From: Micromonospora pallida
GTDB lineage: Bacteria > Actinomycetota > Actinomycetes > Mycobacteriales > Micromonosporaceae
DNA: 64,000 bases
Direction of reading: 5' to 3'
Assembly (NCBI RefSeq): GCF_900090325.1
Contig: NZ_FMHW01000002.1
Span: forward strand, 3,100,001 to 3,164,000
Both the position numbers and the translations under genes were made by a program. This document shows positions 24,965 through 34,150 of this stretch, piece by piece. Position 1 is the stretch's first letter. Each line of letters opens with the position of its first letter. Below the pieces are notes generated by a model. The model was not told the DNA's origin. It worked only from the letters and a program-made list of their open reading frames with translations, and searched no databases.

Positions 24965-25280
24965 ACGTCGCATGTCCGGGCCGCAGCCCGATCAGGCTCC
25001 GGCACCCCTGCCTGCTGCATCGGAGCGGTTGGCCGGAGCCGCCCCAGCGCGCCGACCAATCGAGCCAGGCGGCCCTCGGGAGGCACGCGTTCGACGAGCG
25101 GGGATTCGATGCCCTGTCCCAACAATGAAGCGGGGGCGCACCGGGACAATTGACGAGCAGACCCGCGACTGAATCTGCGTCGTCGCCCGGTGCGACCTCC
25201 GCTTCCTCGGCCAGCCGTTCTCCTGCTGGTTCGTTGAGCCGTATGCCAGGTCGCTCCGCCACTGCCGTTCGGATGCCTGC

Positions 25281-26978
25281 TCAGTTCCGCTCCGGTTTCT
25301 GGCGGCAGAGGTAAACCTGGTAGCCCGCGATCTCACGTACAGAAACCACGTCGACCCCCTGAGGGGCAGACCGGGCCATGTTGTCCGCCATGGCGCTCGA
25401 TCCGGGCAGGACGTAGGCCACCTGCTCCGACTGCCGGACCTGGTCACGGTACGGTCGGTAACGATCGAACCCGGGTGCCAGGTTCTCGTCGAGGACCGCG
25501 CAGCGGACCTGCTCCCCGCTGCGGTAGGCAAGCCGGTTGCACGTCCAGTACTCGGAGTAGATGTGCGCGATGCCATCTGCCCGCAACTGGTCCAGAAGTT
25601 GCTGTTCATCGTCAGCTTTGGCAGCGTAGTGAGACCGGTGGGCGATCAACTGCCCGGTAGCGACCAGCAGGCCGGCGAAGACCGCGCAGGTGAGTGCAAC
25701 ACAGCCGACGGCCAGGACGACGCCGCGTCGGCCCGCGCCGGTCACACGGCGTTGGCGTACGCCCCTGCCGTTGGAGATGTTGGCCCCAGCCCTGCCGACC
25801 AGGGAACCCATGCCGGTCCACAGCGGCCAGAGAATGGCCGGCAGCGACACCATCCCGTAGTGAAGGTAGCGGGCGCTTTCGATCGGGGTCGTCGCCGACG
25901 AGGAACTCGCGATGTACGCGGCCAGGGTCATCGCAGCACCGGCGACGAGAGCAAGCCGACTGGCATGCACATGACGTTCGCCGGGGTCGGCGCGGCGTAT
26001 CGCAACGACCGCGATGACCGCTGCCACGACCATCAGAATCAGGTAAGCCGGTCCCCACCACATCTGCCAGGTCGCACAGTGACTGGGCGCACACATCCCG
26101 GAACTGAGCGGCAGACCGAGGAGAACCGCACCGTGCAACCTGTCCGGCCACGCGGCCGACTCGGTCGCGCCACTGATCGACAACAGCACCGAGAAGGAGT
26201 TGGGGTGATCGGAGCGGAGGTTGAACCAGATCAACGGCGCTGCGCCGAGGAGGAATCCAGAAACTGCCAGGGACACCCGACGTATCGTCAGCTCTGATCG
26301 ACTCATCCATGCCACGAGCAGCACAGCAGCGGCCACATACGGCAACGCGAGCCAGTGGGTCCAGACAATGTAACCGGCCAGCAAACCCCACACGGCGAAT
26401 GTCATGTTCCGCTTCTCCGGCTGAAGAGCCAGAAGTGCAGATGCCAGCATGAGCCCGGCGGTGGCAGTGGCCACGTCGGAATAGCCGCCAGCTCCGATGA
26501 TCTGATCCTTGACCACCCGGTCGGACCCGAACGCCAGGACCGCCATGATGAAGACGGCGAACCAGGGCGTGTAGAGCGTGCGCGTCAGCCGGAAGACGAG
26601 AAGAAGGAAGACGGCATAAATCGCGAGTGCCGGCAGACGAAGTACCCACCAGTGTGTGCCGAGGACCTGAGCCAAGGGGGCCGCAAGATAGGAGTAGAAA
26701 GTGCCCATGTAGTCCTGGCCGTAGAAGAACGTCGGCCAGTGCCGGCCTTCTCCGATGTGCAGGGCGGCCAGCCCGGCAGTGCCCTCATCGCTATTGGCTG
26801 GCGGAACGTCCAGCGCCATCAGAATCGCCCGATACAAGACACCCGCAAGACCGACAGCCGCCGCCACATAGCCAGGGAGCGTTTTTCCCAGGCGAGGCGA
26901 TGCAGCCGACTCCGCTGTCGCTTCGCCTGTGGTCCGTACGCGCCCGCCGAGCTTGTCCTTCTCGACCAACTTCGCCAC
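25281..26978 (-). CDS. Polytopic glycosyltransferase-like membrane protein (GT-C type)
   Basis: 565 residues from 26978. A basic cytosolic start is followed by about 11 hydrophobic segments (LPGYVAAAVGLAGVLYRAIL, LPALAIYAVFLLLVFRL, GLLAGYIVWTHWLALPYVAAAVLLVAW and others), then a C-terminal extracellular domain of about 110 residues after LAVGCVALTCAVFAGLLVA. The first loop contains NSDEGTAGLAALHIGEG..., resembling the acidic DE motif of GT-C (ArnT/PMT) enzymes that use polyprenyl-phosphate sugars. The donor and acceptor are unknown. GC is lower than in the flanking operons. Confidence 0.65.
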   Translation of the reverse strand: MAKLVEKDKLGGRVRTTGEATAESAASPRLGKTLPGYVAAAVGLAGVLYRAILMALDVPPANSDEGTAGLAALHIGEGRHWPTFFYGQDYMGTFYSYLAAPLAQVLGTHWWVLRLPALAIYAVFLLLVFRLTRTLYTPWFAVFIMAVLAFGSDRVVKDQIIGAGGYSDVATATAGLMLASALLALQPEKRNMTFAVWGLLAGYIVWTHWLALPYVAAAVLLVAWMSRSELTIRRVSLAVSGFLLGAAPLIWFNLRSDHPNSFSVLLSISGATESAAWPDRLHGAVLLGLPLSSGMCAPSHCATWQMWWGPAYLILMVVAAVIAVVAIRRADPGERHVHASRLALVAGAAMTLAAYIASSSSATTPIESARYLHYGMVSLPAILWPLWTGMGSLVGRAGANISNGRGVRQRRVTGAGRRGVVLAVGCVALTCAVFAGLLVATGQLIAHRSHYAAKADDEQQLLDQLRADGIAHIYSEYWTCNRLAYRSGEQVRCAVLDENLAPGFDRYRPYRDQVRQSEQVAYVLPGSSAMADNMARSAPQGVDVVSVREIAGYQVYLCRQKPERN

Positions 26979-27075
26979 GGCCCTCCCTCACCAAACGGCA
27001 TCACATTCCATTGAGTCGTGCCCGGCGATTCTGCCACAGCACGCACGGCGAAGCGTGACGTGCACCAAGGACATC

Positions 27076-27123
27076 CCCCATCGCCAGTGCCACTGACGGG
27101 CGGATCAGGCCCTGCGTACGCGT
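27076..27123 (-). repeat. Degenerate gene-fragment repeat, copy 1
   Basis: 48 bases closely matching 35551-35598. On the minus strand both read R-T-x-x-L-[I/L]-R-P-S-V-x-L-A-M-G. Here the frame begins with ATG 27156 (IPLGLLLGRDTRTQG) and loses any hydrophobic continuation, so it looks like the remnant of a small membrane-protein gene. Confidence 0.5.
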
Positions 27124-27228
27124 ATCCCGGCCGAGGAGAAGACCCAACGGAATCATGATTCCCGTCTGCTGTCGCCTCGCGCTCTAGATCGTCAGGCGCG
27201 GGACAACGTAGCGGACCGGTGCGGCCGC

Positions 27229-27273
27229 CGACCCGTCGCCGGGGGACGGGGACATCCCCTACGCGACGGGTCG
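27229..27273 (-). terminator. Hairpin terminator after RidA gene
   Basis: An 11-bp stem (27229-27239 with 27263-27273) enclosing a smaller GGGG/CCCC hairpin lies downstream of the RidA stop at 27298. The 26979-27297 interval otherwise holds only a short duplicated gene fragment (see 27076-27123). Confidence 0.65.
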
Positions 27274-27297
27274 ACGGTTCCTACGTGACGGGTGGGA

Positions 27298-27996
27298 TCA
27301 CTCGTCCTTCGACGGGTAGGCGGCGTCCACCTCGACCTCGACCAGCCAGCCGTTGACCGGCAGATTCTCGATCTCGAGCGCGAACCGCGACGGCCGGGCC
27401 GGGTTGACCACCATCGGCGGGGCCGGCGCAGCCGACCCGAGGGGCACGAGCACCGGCTTACCGGTCGACAGGCTGGTGTTGGCGAAGAACTGGCGGTAGG
27501 CCCGGTTCCAGCCATTGAAGTCCATCCGCTCTTGGCCGGCGGGATTCTGGAGGAACACCCGCATGGAGATGACGTCCTCGTAGGACAGGCCCGCCTTCGC
27601 CAGGTTCTCGCCGATGCGGCGCAGCACGTTGATGCCCTGCGCCTCGGTGATGGTCACGCCGGCCGGCAGCACACCGCCGGGGAACACCTCGGTGTCGATG
27701 TAGCGCGCCTCCGACCCGGCCGGTGCGGCCGTGTTGAGGGCCGAGGGGCCGAGGCCGCTGGTCTTGTACAGCGCCGTGCCCTTACCGATGGCCACCCCCT
27801 CGGCGATCATCGGGTTGTCCTGTCCGGCGGGGAGCACGCTGACCGTGGTACCGGGCCGGGGCGGGAACAGCCCGCCGGCGGCGGCGACGGTCGGGACGGC
27901 GAGAAGGATGACGGCGGCGGGGATGAGGATGCCGAGTCGGCGCACTGCGGGGGCCTTTCTGGTGGGGATGCCGGGGGTGGGGGCGGGCGTGCTCAT
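27298..27996 (-). CDS. Exported RidA/YjgF-family protein
   Basis: 232 residues from ATG 27996, overlapping the amine oxidase stop by four bases (ATGA). Residues 18-42 are a hydrophobic signal or membrane anchor (VRRLGILIPAAVILLAVPTV). Residues about 50-230 are a RidA fold: GQDNPMIAEGVAIGKGTALYKTSG, AQGINVLRRIGENLAKAGLS, DVISMRVFLQNPAG, NRAYRQFFAN, PSRFALEIENLPVNGWLVEVEVDAAY. RidA enzymes hydrolyse reactive imines and enamines. The classic family is about 130 residues and cytosolic, so this exported, longer form is unusual. Coupling to a flavin oxidase that should make imino acids gives a coherent extracytoplasmic pair. Confidence 0.85.
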   Translation of the reverse strand: MSTPAPTPGIPTRKAPAVRRLGILIPAAVILLAVPTVAAAGGLFPPRPGTTVSVLPAGQDNPMIAEGVAIGKGTALYKTSGLGPSALNTAAPAGSEARYIDTEVFPGGVLPAGVTITEAQGINVLRRIGENLAKAGLSYEDVISMRVFLQNPAGQERMDFNGWNRAYRQFFANTSLSTGKPVLVPLGSAAPAPPMVVNPARPSRFALEIENLPVNGWLVEVEVDAAYPSKDE

Positions 27997-29606
27997 GCGG
28001 CCGTGACCCGGGCGTGGATGGACTCGACGGCGACGCGGGCGGAGACCATCGCGCCGTGCTGCCAGGCGATGGCGTGGCTGAGGTGGTCGCCGGCGAAGTA
28101 GACGTTCCCGGTCGCCTCCAGGAGGCTGCGGTACCCCGCACCGGTCTGCCCGCCGACCGCGCCGGGCCAGCCGACCCACGCCCCTTCAGAGAACGGCGTG
28201 GAGGCCCAGTCCTGGGAGAAGGACGCGGTGATGCCCTGGCCGTACACGTCGCCGAAGATCTTCTTCCCCTGCGTGACCGCCTCCGCCAGCCGCTGCGGCG
28301 GGGTGAGGTTGCCGTAGAAGTTCGCGTTCCCGCCGGTGTTGTAGTAGCCGATCATCGTGCCCCGGTCGCTGTGGTAGCCGTACGACGGGTGCCACATGTT
28401 CGCGAGGTTGGTGTTGGCGTTCGTGATGCCGCCGTAGATCCGGAAGTCCTCCTCCCACCACCGGCGGTTGTACTCGATGCCGATCTTGCCGGCGTTGGTG
28501 ACGCTCACCGACCCGAGTGCGGTGACGACCGCAGTGGGCAGGTTGGACTTGATCTTCGCGGCGATGTGCGGAGGCATGGCGTTGATCGCGAAGTCGGCGA
28601 CAGCCTTCTTCGTACCGCTCGGGGTCGTGTAGACGACCTCGACGCCATCGGCCGTGTTGTTGTACTCGACGATCTGGGCGTTGTAGCGCAGTCGGCCGCC
28701 GCCGATCGCCTTGGCGAAGGCGTAGGCGATCCGGTCCATCCCGCCGACCGGCTGGTACATCATCATCGCCTGGTCGAAGCCCATCTCGAACGAGAAGTAG
28801 TTGCCCAGCGTCGAGGCGAAGAGGTCGGACATCGCGTACTGCGGGATGGGCGTGCCCGCCTCCAGGCCGGCACCCGGCTGCGGGGCGTAGCCGCGACGCC
28901 CGCCGCCGTTGTACTTGAAGCTGGCCGCCGGGTCACCAGCGACCCGGTTCCCGATGGCGCCGAAGCTGCGCAGGTAGGTGAGCAGGCGCTCCTTGTCCTC
29001 GGCGGTGAGGTACTGGTCGAGCGATCCCTGGTCGGTCGCCTTCGCGAGCAGCTCGGCCGTGTAACCGTAGGCGTCCGCCTTGGCGGCCCGCTGGCGGACC
29101 GGGACACCGTTGAGGGCACCCGGCACGTTCTCCCGGTAGAGGAAGGCGTCGGCGTTCTGGTTGGTGAAGACCTCGATCGGGACGCCGAGTTCCTTGCAGT
29201 AGTCCAGCGTCACGTGCATCTGCGGGATGCGCCCGGGGCCCGCGTTCATGTACTGGCCCTTGGAGAAGGTCGCCGTCTGGGTCTGGCCCTTCAGGTCGGT
29301 GTAGGTGTCGCCGCCACGCACGGTCCAGTTCCGGCCGCCGGGCCGGCCGCGGCCTTCCAGGACGGTGACGTCGTAGCCGCCCTTGAGCAGCTCGTACGCC
29401 GCGGTGAGGCCGGCGATGCCGCCGCCCATCACGATGACCGTCTTCCTGCCGTGCCGGCCGAGGTCGCTCTTCTTCAGCGGTGTGAACGGGGGTGTCTCCG
29501 CGGCATGGGCGCTGGTCAGGCCGAGCGCACCCATGCTGTGAAGCATGACGCCAGCGCCGCCGGCGATGCCGACGCGGCGAAGAAAGTCCCTGCGGGTCTG
29601 GCTCAA
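27993..29606 (-). CDS. Tat-exported flavin amine oxidase (L-amino acid oxidase-like)
   Basis: 537 residues from ATG 29606. A clear Tat signal (SQTRRDFLRRVGIAGGAGVM) indicates folded export with FAD. The dinucleotide-binding motif VIVMGGGIAGLTAAYEL is at about 58-74, followed by GGRNWTVRGGD, the family arginine motif RIPQMHVTLDY, and the C-terminal FAD-contact block GNVYFAGDHLSHAIAWQHGAM. Such enzymes oxidise amino acids or amines to imines plus H2O2. Coupled translation with the exported RidA suggests the imine is cleared at once. The substrate is not deducible. Confidence 0.88.
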   Translation of the reverse strand: MSQTRRDFLRRVGIAGGAGVMLHSMGALGLTSAHAAETPPFTPLKKSDLGRHGRKTVIVMGGGIAGLTAAYELLKGGYDVTVLEGRGRPGGRNWTVRGGDTYTDLKGQTQTATFSKGQYMNAGPGRIPQMHVTLDYCKELGVPIEVFTNQNADAFLYRENVPGALNGVPVRQRAAKADAYGYTAELLAKATDQGSLDQYLTAEDKERLLTYLRSFGAIGNRVAGDPAASFKYNGGGRRGYAPQPGAGLEAGTPIPQYAMSDLFASTLGNYFSFEMGFDQAMMMYQPVGGMDRIAYAFAKAIGGGRLRYNAQIVEYNNTADGVEVVYTTPSGTKKAVADFAINAMPPHIAAKIKSNLPTAVVTALGSVSVTNAGKIGIEYNRRWWEEDFRIYGGITNANTNLANMWHPSYGYHSDRGTMIGYYNTGGNANFYGNLTPPQRLAEAVTQGKKIFGDVYGQGITASFSQDWASTPFSEGAWVGWPGAVGGQTGAGYRSLLEATGNVYFAGDHLSHAIAWQHGAMVSARVAVESIHARVTAA

Positions 29607-29805
29607 GTCAAGCCTCCGGTGTGGGGGTGGGTGATCACCCCGGACGCTAGGAAGCCCTCGTTAAGCTGGTGAATCGCGGATGAGTCGGCCGCGTCACGTA
29701 CCCGCTGGTAGATCGCCGTTTCGATTACAGGAGCGGTGCACCATCGGTGCTACCGACAGCGCGGCTCGGCGGCCGGTGACGGGTCAGCCGGTCGACCTCG
29801 TTCTG

Positions 29806-29855
29806 CAGCAGCCTCGCCGCCACCGCGCACAGGACCGATTACAGGATTCTTCGAC
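29806..29855. repeat. 50-bp duplicate of a signal-peptide coding segment, copy 1
   Basis: These 50 bases match 33414-33463 at most positions. The latter encodes the start of a secreted protein (RRRILQSVLSAVAAMLL). Here the start codon is lost and no gene follows, so it is a decayed relic. The rest of 29607-29970 shows only a weak leader for the next gene. Confidence 0.6.
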
Positions 29856-29970
29856 CTTCTCGCGTTCGAGGCCGCTTCTCCCCGACACTCCCTTGGTCGA
29901 CCCGGAATTGGACAACGCTGTGTAGAATCGATGGCCGCGTTCGGTCCATCTCCTTGAGGATGTGACGTAG

Positions 29971-30892
29971 TTGCCCGCCGAAGATTCCACCCCTCGCCGA
30001 CGGCCGGAGAGTCAGGACGGAGACCCGACCCCGCGCGAGAAGTGGCTGTCACGCGCACTCGTAGCGGGCGTCATCTCAATTGTCGTCGCCGTGGTCGGCG
30101 GAGTGGGGACCACAGCCGGTGTGAAGTGGCTCGGCCTGGGTGGAGAGGACAAGCCGACCCCGACGCCGTCGGCCACCCCCGGCAGCAGCCCGACCGCTCC
30201 CGTCGGCGACCCGATCAAAGTCAACAAAGTCACCCTTGCCCCCCCGGGAGAACGACAACACCTGGGTGTTTCCCGGCCCGGTGAGCGCACAGACCCTCAG
30301 AGACATCAACGGCGATTTCGCGGCGTACGAAAAGAGCACCCAGGAAATCATGCGCTCGTACGGGGGAGTCGAGTCCGGGGTCTCCACGGTGGAGCTGGAA
30401 CTTGAGGGAAATCGCGCAAAGGAGGTCCGTATCACCGACATCGCCATTCGCCCGCGTTGCCGTGAGCCACTGAAGGCCGCACTTTTCGACAATTCGCCGC
30501 AGGGTTCTGCGGAAACCGTCCAGATCGGCTACGACCTCGACCGCGACTCCGTCTTCGCGCAAGAATCCAAGGTGGTCGACGGCGCCCCACTTCCGCAGTT
30601 GACCGGCAACTACTTCGCCAGCCGCAAATATACCCTGAAGCTCGGCGAGCAGGTCACCTTCCGCCTTTCCACCGTGACCAGAGAACGATACTGCGAATAC
30701 ACCTTCAGAGTGGAGTTCATCGCGGATGGCAACGTCGGATCGATAGACATCGACGATCAGGGCAGGCCGTTCCAGGTCACCGCCCTGGTGACGCGGAGCG
30801 GCCAGCTCGACTGCTCCGCCTACCAGCAGATACACCAACCCTCGGAACGTGGCTGGACCAGGGTGGCGCCGTCCTCTGCATGCCCCAGGTGA
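29971..30892 (+). pseudogene. Membrane-anchored protein split by a C7 frameshift
   Basis: TTG 29971 (TGAGGA 10 nt upstream) opens a frame with a cytosolic Arg-rich start, one membrane helix (ALVAGVISIVVAVVGGVGTT) and a Pro/Thr linker. It then reaches a run of seven C at 30239-30245. Removing one C joins it to a second frame running to 30892 (NTWVFPGPVSAQTLRDINGD, VRITDIAIRPRC, RKYTLKLGEQVTFRLSTVT), giving 306 residues. The second part is beta-rich and extracellular. As written, the product is truncated; a sequencing error, slippage or phase variation would each fit. It probably forms an operon with the WD40 lipoprotein 6 nt downstream. Confidence 0.75.
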
Positions 30893-30898
30893 TCAGCC

Positions 30899-31963
30899 AT
30901 GACTCTCCCCTCGCTGACCCGGATCATCTGCCTGGCGGCAGTCCTGCTCGCAACGGGCACGGCCTGTTCCGCTGACGAGACCCCGAGCGAACCCACGAGG
31001 ACGGCGACCGTCCAGCCACCGAAGGACTTTCGAGCCACCATCCTGTCCGAGCCCGCCGGCACTGCGCACAGTGTGGCTATGAGCAGTGACGGCAAGCGCG
31101 CCGTTACGAGTTCCGTGCAGGAGGGCGCGGACCCTCCCCACGGATCGGTGTCACTCTGGGACCTGACCGATCCGCTGAAGCCCCGCGCCTCCGAACTCAT
31201 ACCTGATCGTGGCGGCACGGCAGTCAAGGTGGCCTTGAGTGGAGACGGCAGGTACGCGGCGACCTTTCACCTGAGCGGGAAGCTGACGCTCTGGGATCTC
31301 GCGGACCCGGCCCGGCCGATTCCCCGGGAACTGGCCGCCAAGGGGGTCACCTCGCTCGCCCTCAACCACGACGGCCACTACGCCATCTCCGGCGGCAGCG
31401 ACGGCGTGCATTTCTGGGACCTCACGAACTCGAGCCAGGTGAGGAAGAAGCAGCTCCTGGGTTCCGGCGCATACTCCGTCGACTACTACGAGGTGGCCAT
31501 GAGCGCCGATGCGAAACGCGCTCTGGTAAGTCACCAGTCCGGCAACGGCGACGGGGGTGTGCTGGTCTACAACCTGTCAAGCCCGGCCAACCCGGAGGCA
31601 TACTCGTTGATCCGGAACGCCGGCTACCACTCGGCCAACACCGTCGCCCTCAGTGGCGACGGGAACATCGCCCTCGTGGGTTACCACCACTGGACCACCT
31701 ACAACAATTTCCTCACCTACTGGGACCTGCGCACCTGGGACAAGACCGAACTGAGGCCGATGACCGGTTGGAAGATCGTCCCGGACACCGTTGGCAGCAT
31801 CGTGCGATGGGAGGTCGCCCTCGATCAGGAGGGCAAACGCGCACTCATCGCGCAGCGCAACGATCCCGCGTCCCCGGGCGAGACGGACCCGCCGCGCTCC
31901 GATGTGCAACTGTGGGCGCTCGACACTCTGGCCGGCTTCCCCCGATTCTCACTCACCGACTGA
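30899..31963 (+). CDS. WD40-type beta-propeller lipoprotein
   Basis: 354 residues from ATG 30899. The lipoprotein signal has lipobox LATGTAC, giving a diacylated cysteine at residue 22. The mature chain is a WD40-like propeller with recurring V-A-[L/M]-S-x-D-G-[K/R]-x-A and [L/F]-W-D-L motifs (HSVAMSSDGKRAV, VSLWDLTDPLKP, VALSGDGRYAATF, LTLWDLADPARP, VHFWDLTNSS, LTYWDLRTW). It is exposed on the outer face of the membrane. Its partner is probably the frameshifted anchored protein just upstream. Confidence 0.85.
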   Translation: MTLPSLTRIICLAAVLLATGTACSADETPSEPTRTATVQPPKDFRATILSEPAGTAHSVAMSSDGKRAVTSSVQEGADPPHGSVSLWDLTDPLKPRASELIPDRGGTAVKVALSGDGRYAATFHLSGKLTLWDLADPARPIPRELAAKGVTSLALNHDGHYAISGGSDGVHFWDLTNSSQVRKKQLLGSGAYSVDYYEVAMSADAKRALVSHQSGNGDGGVLVYNLSSPANPEAYSLIRNAGYHSANTVALSGDGNIALVGYHHWTTYNNFLTYWDLRTWDKTELRPMTGWKIVPDTVGSIVRWEVALDQEGKRALIAQRNDPASPGETDPPRSDVQLWALDTLAGFPRFSLTD

Positions 31964-32032
31964 GGTACAGGCCCGTAGCCTCGGCTCGCAGCGCCACATC
32001 CGGCGCGCGACGGGTGCCCGCCCCTGCCGCGG

Positions 32033-32737
32033 TCAGATGCGGCTGAGGGTGAACTCGTTGCCGTCCGGGTCGGCCAGCACGAGAGCGCCGTCGGCACCGG
32101 TCTCCAGCCGGGTCGCCCCGAGGTAGACCAGCCGGTCGACCTCGGCCTGCTGGTCGCCACCGGTCGGGGCGAGGTCGAAGCGCTGCCGGTTCCGCCCGAC
32201 TTTCGGGGCCACCGGCGGGCCGCCCCACGCCAGCTTCGTACCACCGTGCGGTGACTGGATCGCGGTCTCCTCGTTCTGGTCCCAGACGAGTGGCCAGTCC
32301 AGCGCCGCGCTCCAGAAGAGGCCGACCTCCCGGGTGCCGTCACAGGCGACCTCCCCGAGGAAACCGCACCCGGCGAGGAAGTTGTTGCCCGCCTCGATCA
32401 CACAGAACTCGTAGCCCTCGGGGTCGGCCAGGACGACGTGCCCCTCCTCGGGACGCTGCCCGACGTCGAGGTGGTCACCACCGAGCCGCAGCACCGTCTC
32501 CACCGTTTGCGGCTGATCGGCGGCGCTTGCGCTGGTCAGATGCAGGTGCATGCGGTTCGGCCGGACCGTCTCCGCACCACCGGGCGCGAACCCGAGGCCG
32601 ACCTGGGTGTCGTCGCCGGGCAGGAGCACACCACCGGCGTCCTCGACGACCTCCCGACCGAGCAGATCGGCCCAGAATCTCGCCAGGCGGATCGGATCGT
32701 GCGCGTCGAAGGTCACCGACAACAGTCGCAAAGGCAT
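32033..32737 (-). CDS. VOC/glyoxalase-fold protein, two modules
   Basis: 234 residues from ATG 32737. It has two vicinal-oxygen-chelate modules. The first (residues about 1-115) starts LLSVTFDAHDPIRLARFWADLLG and ends DPEGYEFCVIEAG. The second ends LADPDGNEFTLSRI. The arrangement is that of the actinobacterial VOC family often annotated as glyoxalase or bleomycin-resistance-like. A specific substrate cannot be named. No neighbour suggests a pathway. Confidence 0.85.
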   Translation of the reverse strand: MPLRLLSVTFDAHDPIRLARFWADLLGREVVEDAGGVLLPGDDTQVGLGFAPGGAETVRPNRMHLHLTSASAADQPQTVETVLRLGGDHLDVGQRPEEGHVVLADPEGYEFCVIEAGNNFLAGCGFLGEVACDGTREVGLFWSAALDWPLVWDQNEETAIQSPHGGTKLAWGGPPVAPKVGRNRQRFDLAPTGGDQQAEVDRLVYLGATRLETGADGALVLADPDGNEFTLSRI

Positions 32738-32870
32738 CCCCGCACGGTAGGCACGGACCAACCGGACGACAAGGCGATTTCGCGGACGACGCGGGGGCTC
32801 GCTCGCCTACGACCTTGCGGTGACCCGACGTCGGGGTGTCAGCGGGGGCTGCTCGGCCAGGCCCCACCTG

Positions 32871-32914
32871 CATCAGGGGCCGGAGCCCGTAGCGGGCGGT
32901 TCCGGCCCCTGATG
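32871..32914. terminator. Strong hairpin terminator
   Basis: A 14-bp perfect stem (32871-32884 with 32901-32914) with a 16-nt loop lies 13 nt after the stop of the secreted protein gene on the minus strand. Confidence 0.8.
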
Positions 32915-32927
32915 GGGTGGAGCAAGG

Positions 32928-33473
32928 TCAGGGCACCCACTCGTAGGGCGAAGGGACGCTGCCACCGACCCAGGTGGACGGGCTGACTTCGTACTCAGCG
33001 AATGCGATCGTCCGGTAGTAGCCCTGGCCGCACGAGGCCGACCCGCCGTAGTCCAGGATCTGCGACGGACCATACGGCCCGCCCAGTTCGCCGCTCGACC
33101 AGCCGAAGCTGCCGTACGCCCAGCCGGAGCCACGGCAGAAGGTCCAGGCAGTCCCGTTCCATTTCTGCACGTCCAGGCGAGCGCGGCCCCAGCCAGTGGC
33201 AGCCAGTTCGCAGGAACGCCACCCGGTGATGATGTCCACACGCACCCTGAGCAGGTAGGCGTTGGAATAAGCCAGGTTCCCCGAGAAAGAACCGGGAACG
33301 AAGTGGTCGATTCCGGCCTGGGCTCGCACGCAGTAGGACGAGCCGATCGGGTAGTACACGTTCGTCACGGACGACCAGGTCCATGCGGACGCCGGTTGTG
33401 CGGTCGTCGCCACCAGCAGCATCGCCGCCACTGCGGACAGGACCGATTGCAGGATTCTTCGACGTTTGGGCAT
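32928..33473 (-). CDS. Secreted hypothetical protein (181 aa)
   Basis: ATG 33473 with GGAAGG upstream. The signal peptide MPKRRRILQSVLSAVAAMLL ends near AQPASA. The mature chain is rich in Trp, Tyr and Gly (WTWSSVTNVYYPIGSSYCV, WGRARLDVQKWNGTAWTF, GWAYGSFGWSSG) with four or more cysteines, suggesting a disulfide-held beta fold. No known family comes to mind. The start of this gene is duplicated as a relic at 29806-29855. The 33474-33772 interval has no supportable gene. Confidence 0.75.
   Translation of the reverse strand: MPKRRRILQSVLSAVAAMLLVATTAQPASAWTWSSVTNVYYPIGSSYCVRAQAGIDHFVPGSFSGNLAYSNAYLLRVRVDIITGWRSCELAATGWGRARLDVQKWNGTAWTFCRGSGWAYGSFGWSSGELGGPYGPSQILDYGGSASCGQGYYRTIAFAEYEVSPSTWVGGSVPSPYEWVP
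33414..33463. repeat. 50-bp duplicated signal-peptide segment, copy 2 (intact gene)
   Basis: This is the functional copy of the segment at 29806-29855, lying inside the signal-peptide region of the secreted protein gene. Confidence 0.6.
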
Positions 33474-33772
33474 GAGTTCTTCACCTTCCACGGCCAGTGC
33501 CGTCGACAGGCCAGTTGCTGGCGTCCACCAACACCCCAGACCGATCAACCCTGCGATCGGCTTTCACCTTCTTCGGGAGTGTCCTGGCCGCTACAGACGC
33601 ATGTCAAGACGCGGAGCGTCGAATCGACACACACCGACAATAGATCAGAAACCGCGTTCGATAAGGGTCATTCACATAGGCGATCATGAATCAGAATTTC
33701 CTTTTGCCGGAAAGCTCCGACTTTTCGCGATACAGCCGCGTCTCGCGGCATCCCCGCACCAGCAGGTCCAGA

Positions 33773-34051
33773 TCAGGCGAGCAGCAGATACCCTCCGACG
33801 AGGAACGTCACGGTACCCGACACGGCCACCATGCCCCCGAAGATCCTGTCGAACACCACGAAACGAGCGCGGCGTCGGACAAGACGCTCATCCATCCAAC
33901 CCGCCCGGCGGGACGGGCCAAGCGGATACACCACGCGTGAGGCAAGCTCAATGTGCTTCGTCGCAACCCCGCGGTAGTCGGTTGCGAGGGCTACGCCAAT
34001 CGCGATGAGGACGGCTCCCCAGAGCAGCCCGATCAACGCTCGCCACACCAT
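33773..34051 (-). CDS. Small two-helix membrane protein
   Basis: 92 residues. Two hydrophobic helices (VWRALIGLLWGAVLIAIGVAL and IFGGMVAVSGTVTFLVGGYLLLA) flank a basic central loop (SRRAGWMDERLVRRRARFVV). Codon use is coding-like. No family is recognised, and it is divergent from the next gene. Confidence 0.6.
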   Translation of the reverse strand: MVWRALIGLLWGAVLIAIGVALATDYRGVATKHIELASRVVYPLGPSRRAGWMDERLVRRRARFVVFDRIFGGMVAVSGTVTFLVGGYLLLA

Positions 34052-34150
34052 GCCTCCTCCGTCCTGGACGGCCCATCATGACGGACCTTGCGGGGTGAAC
34101 CCGGCCTTCGGGTAGTAGGGTGCTGGCCGCCTGACGACGTGGGGGCGGTC

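Noticed and set aside
24965..25280. Possible minus-strand small gene in the gap after the secreted paralogues
   Set aside because: No ribosome site, family similarity or consistent codon bias; overlaps the terminator hairpin.
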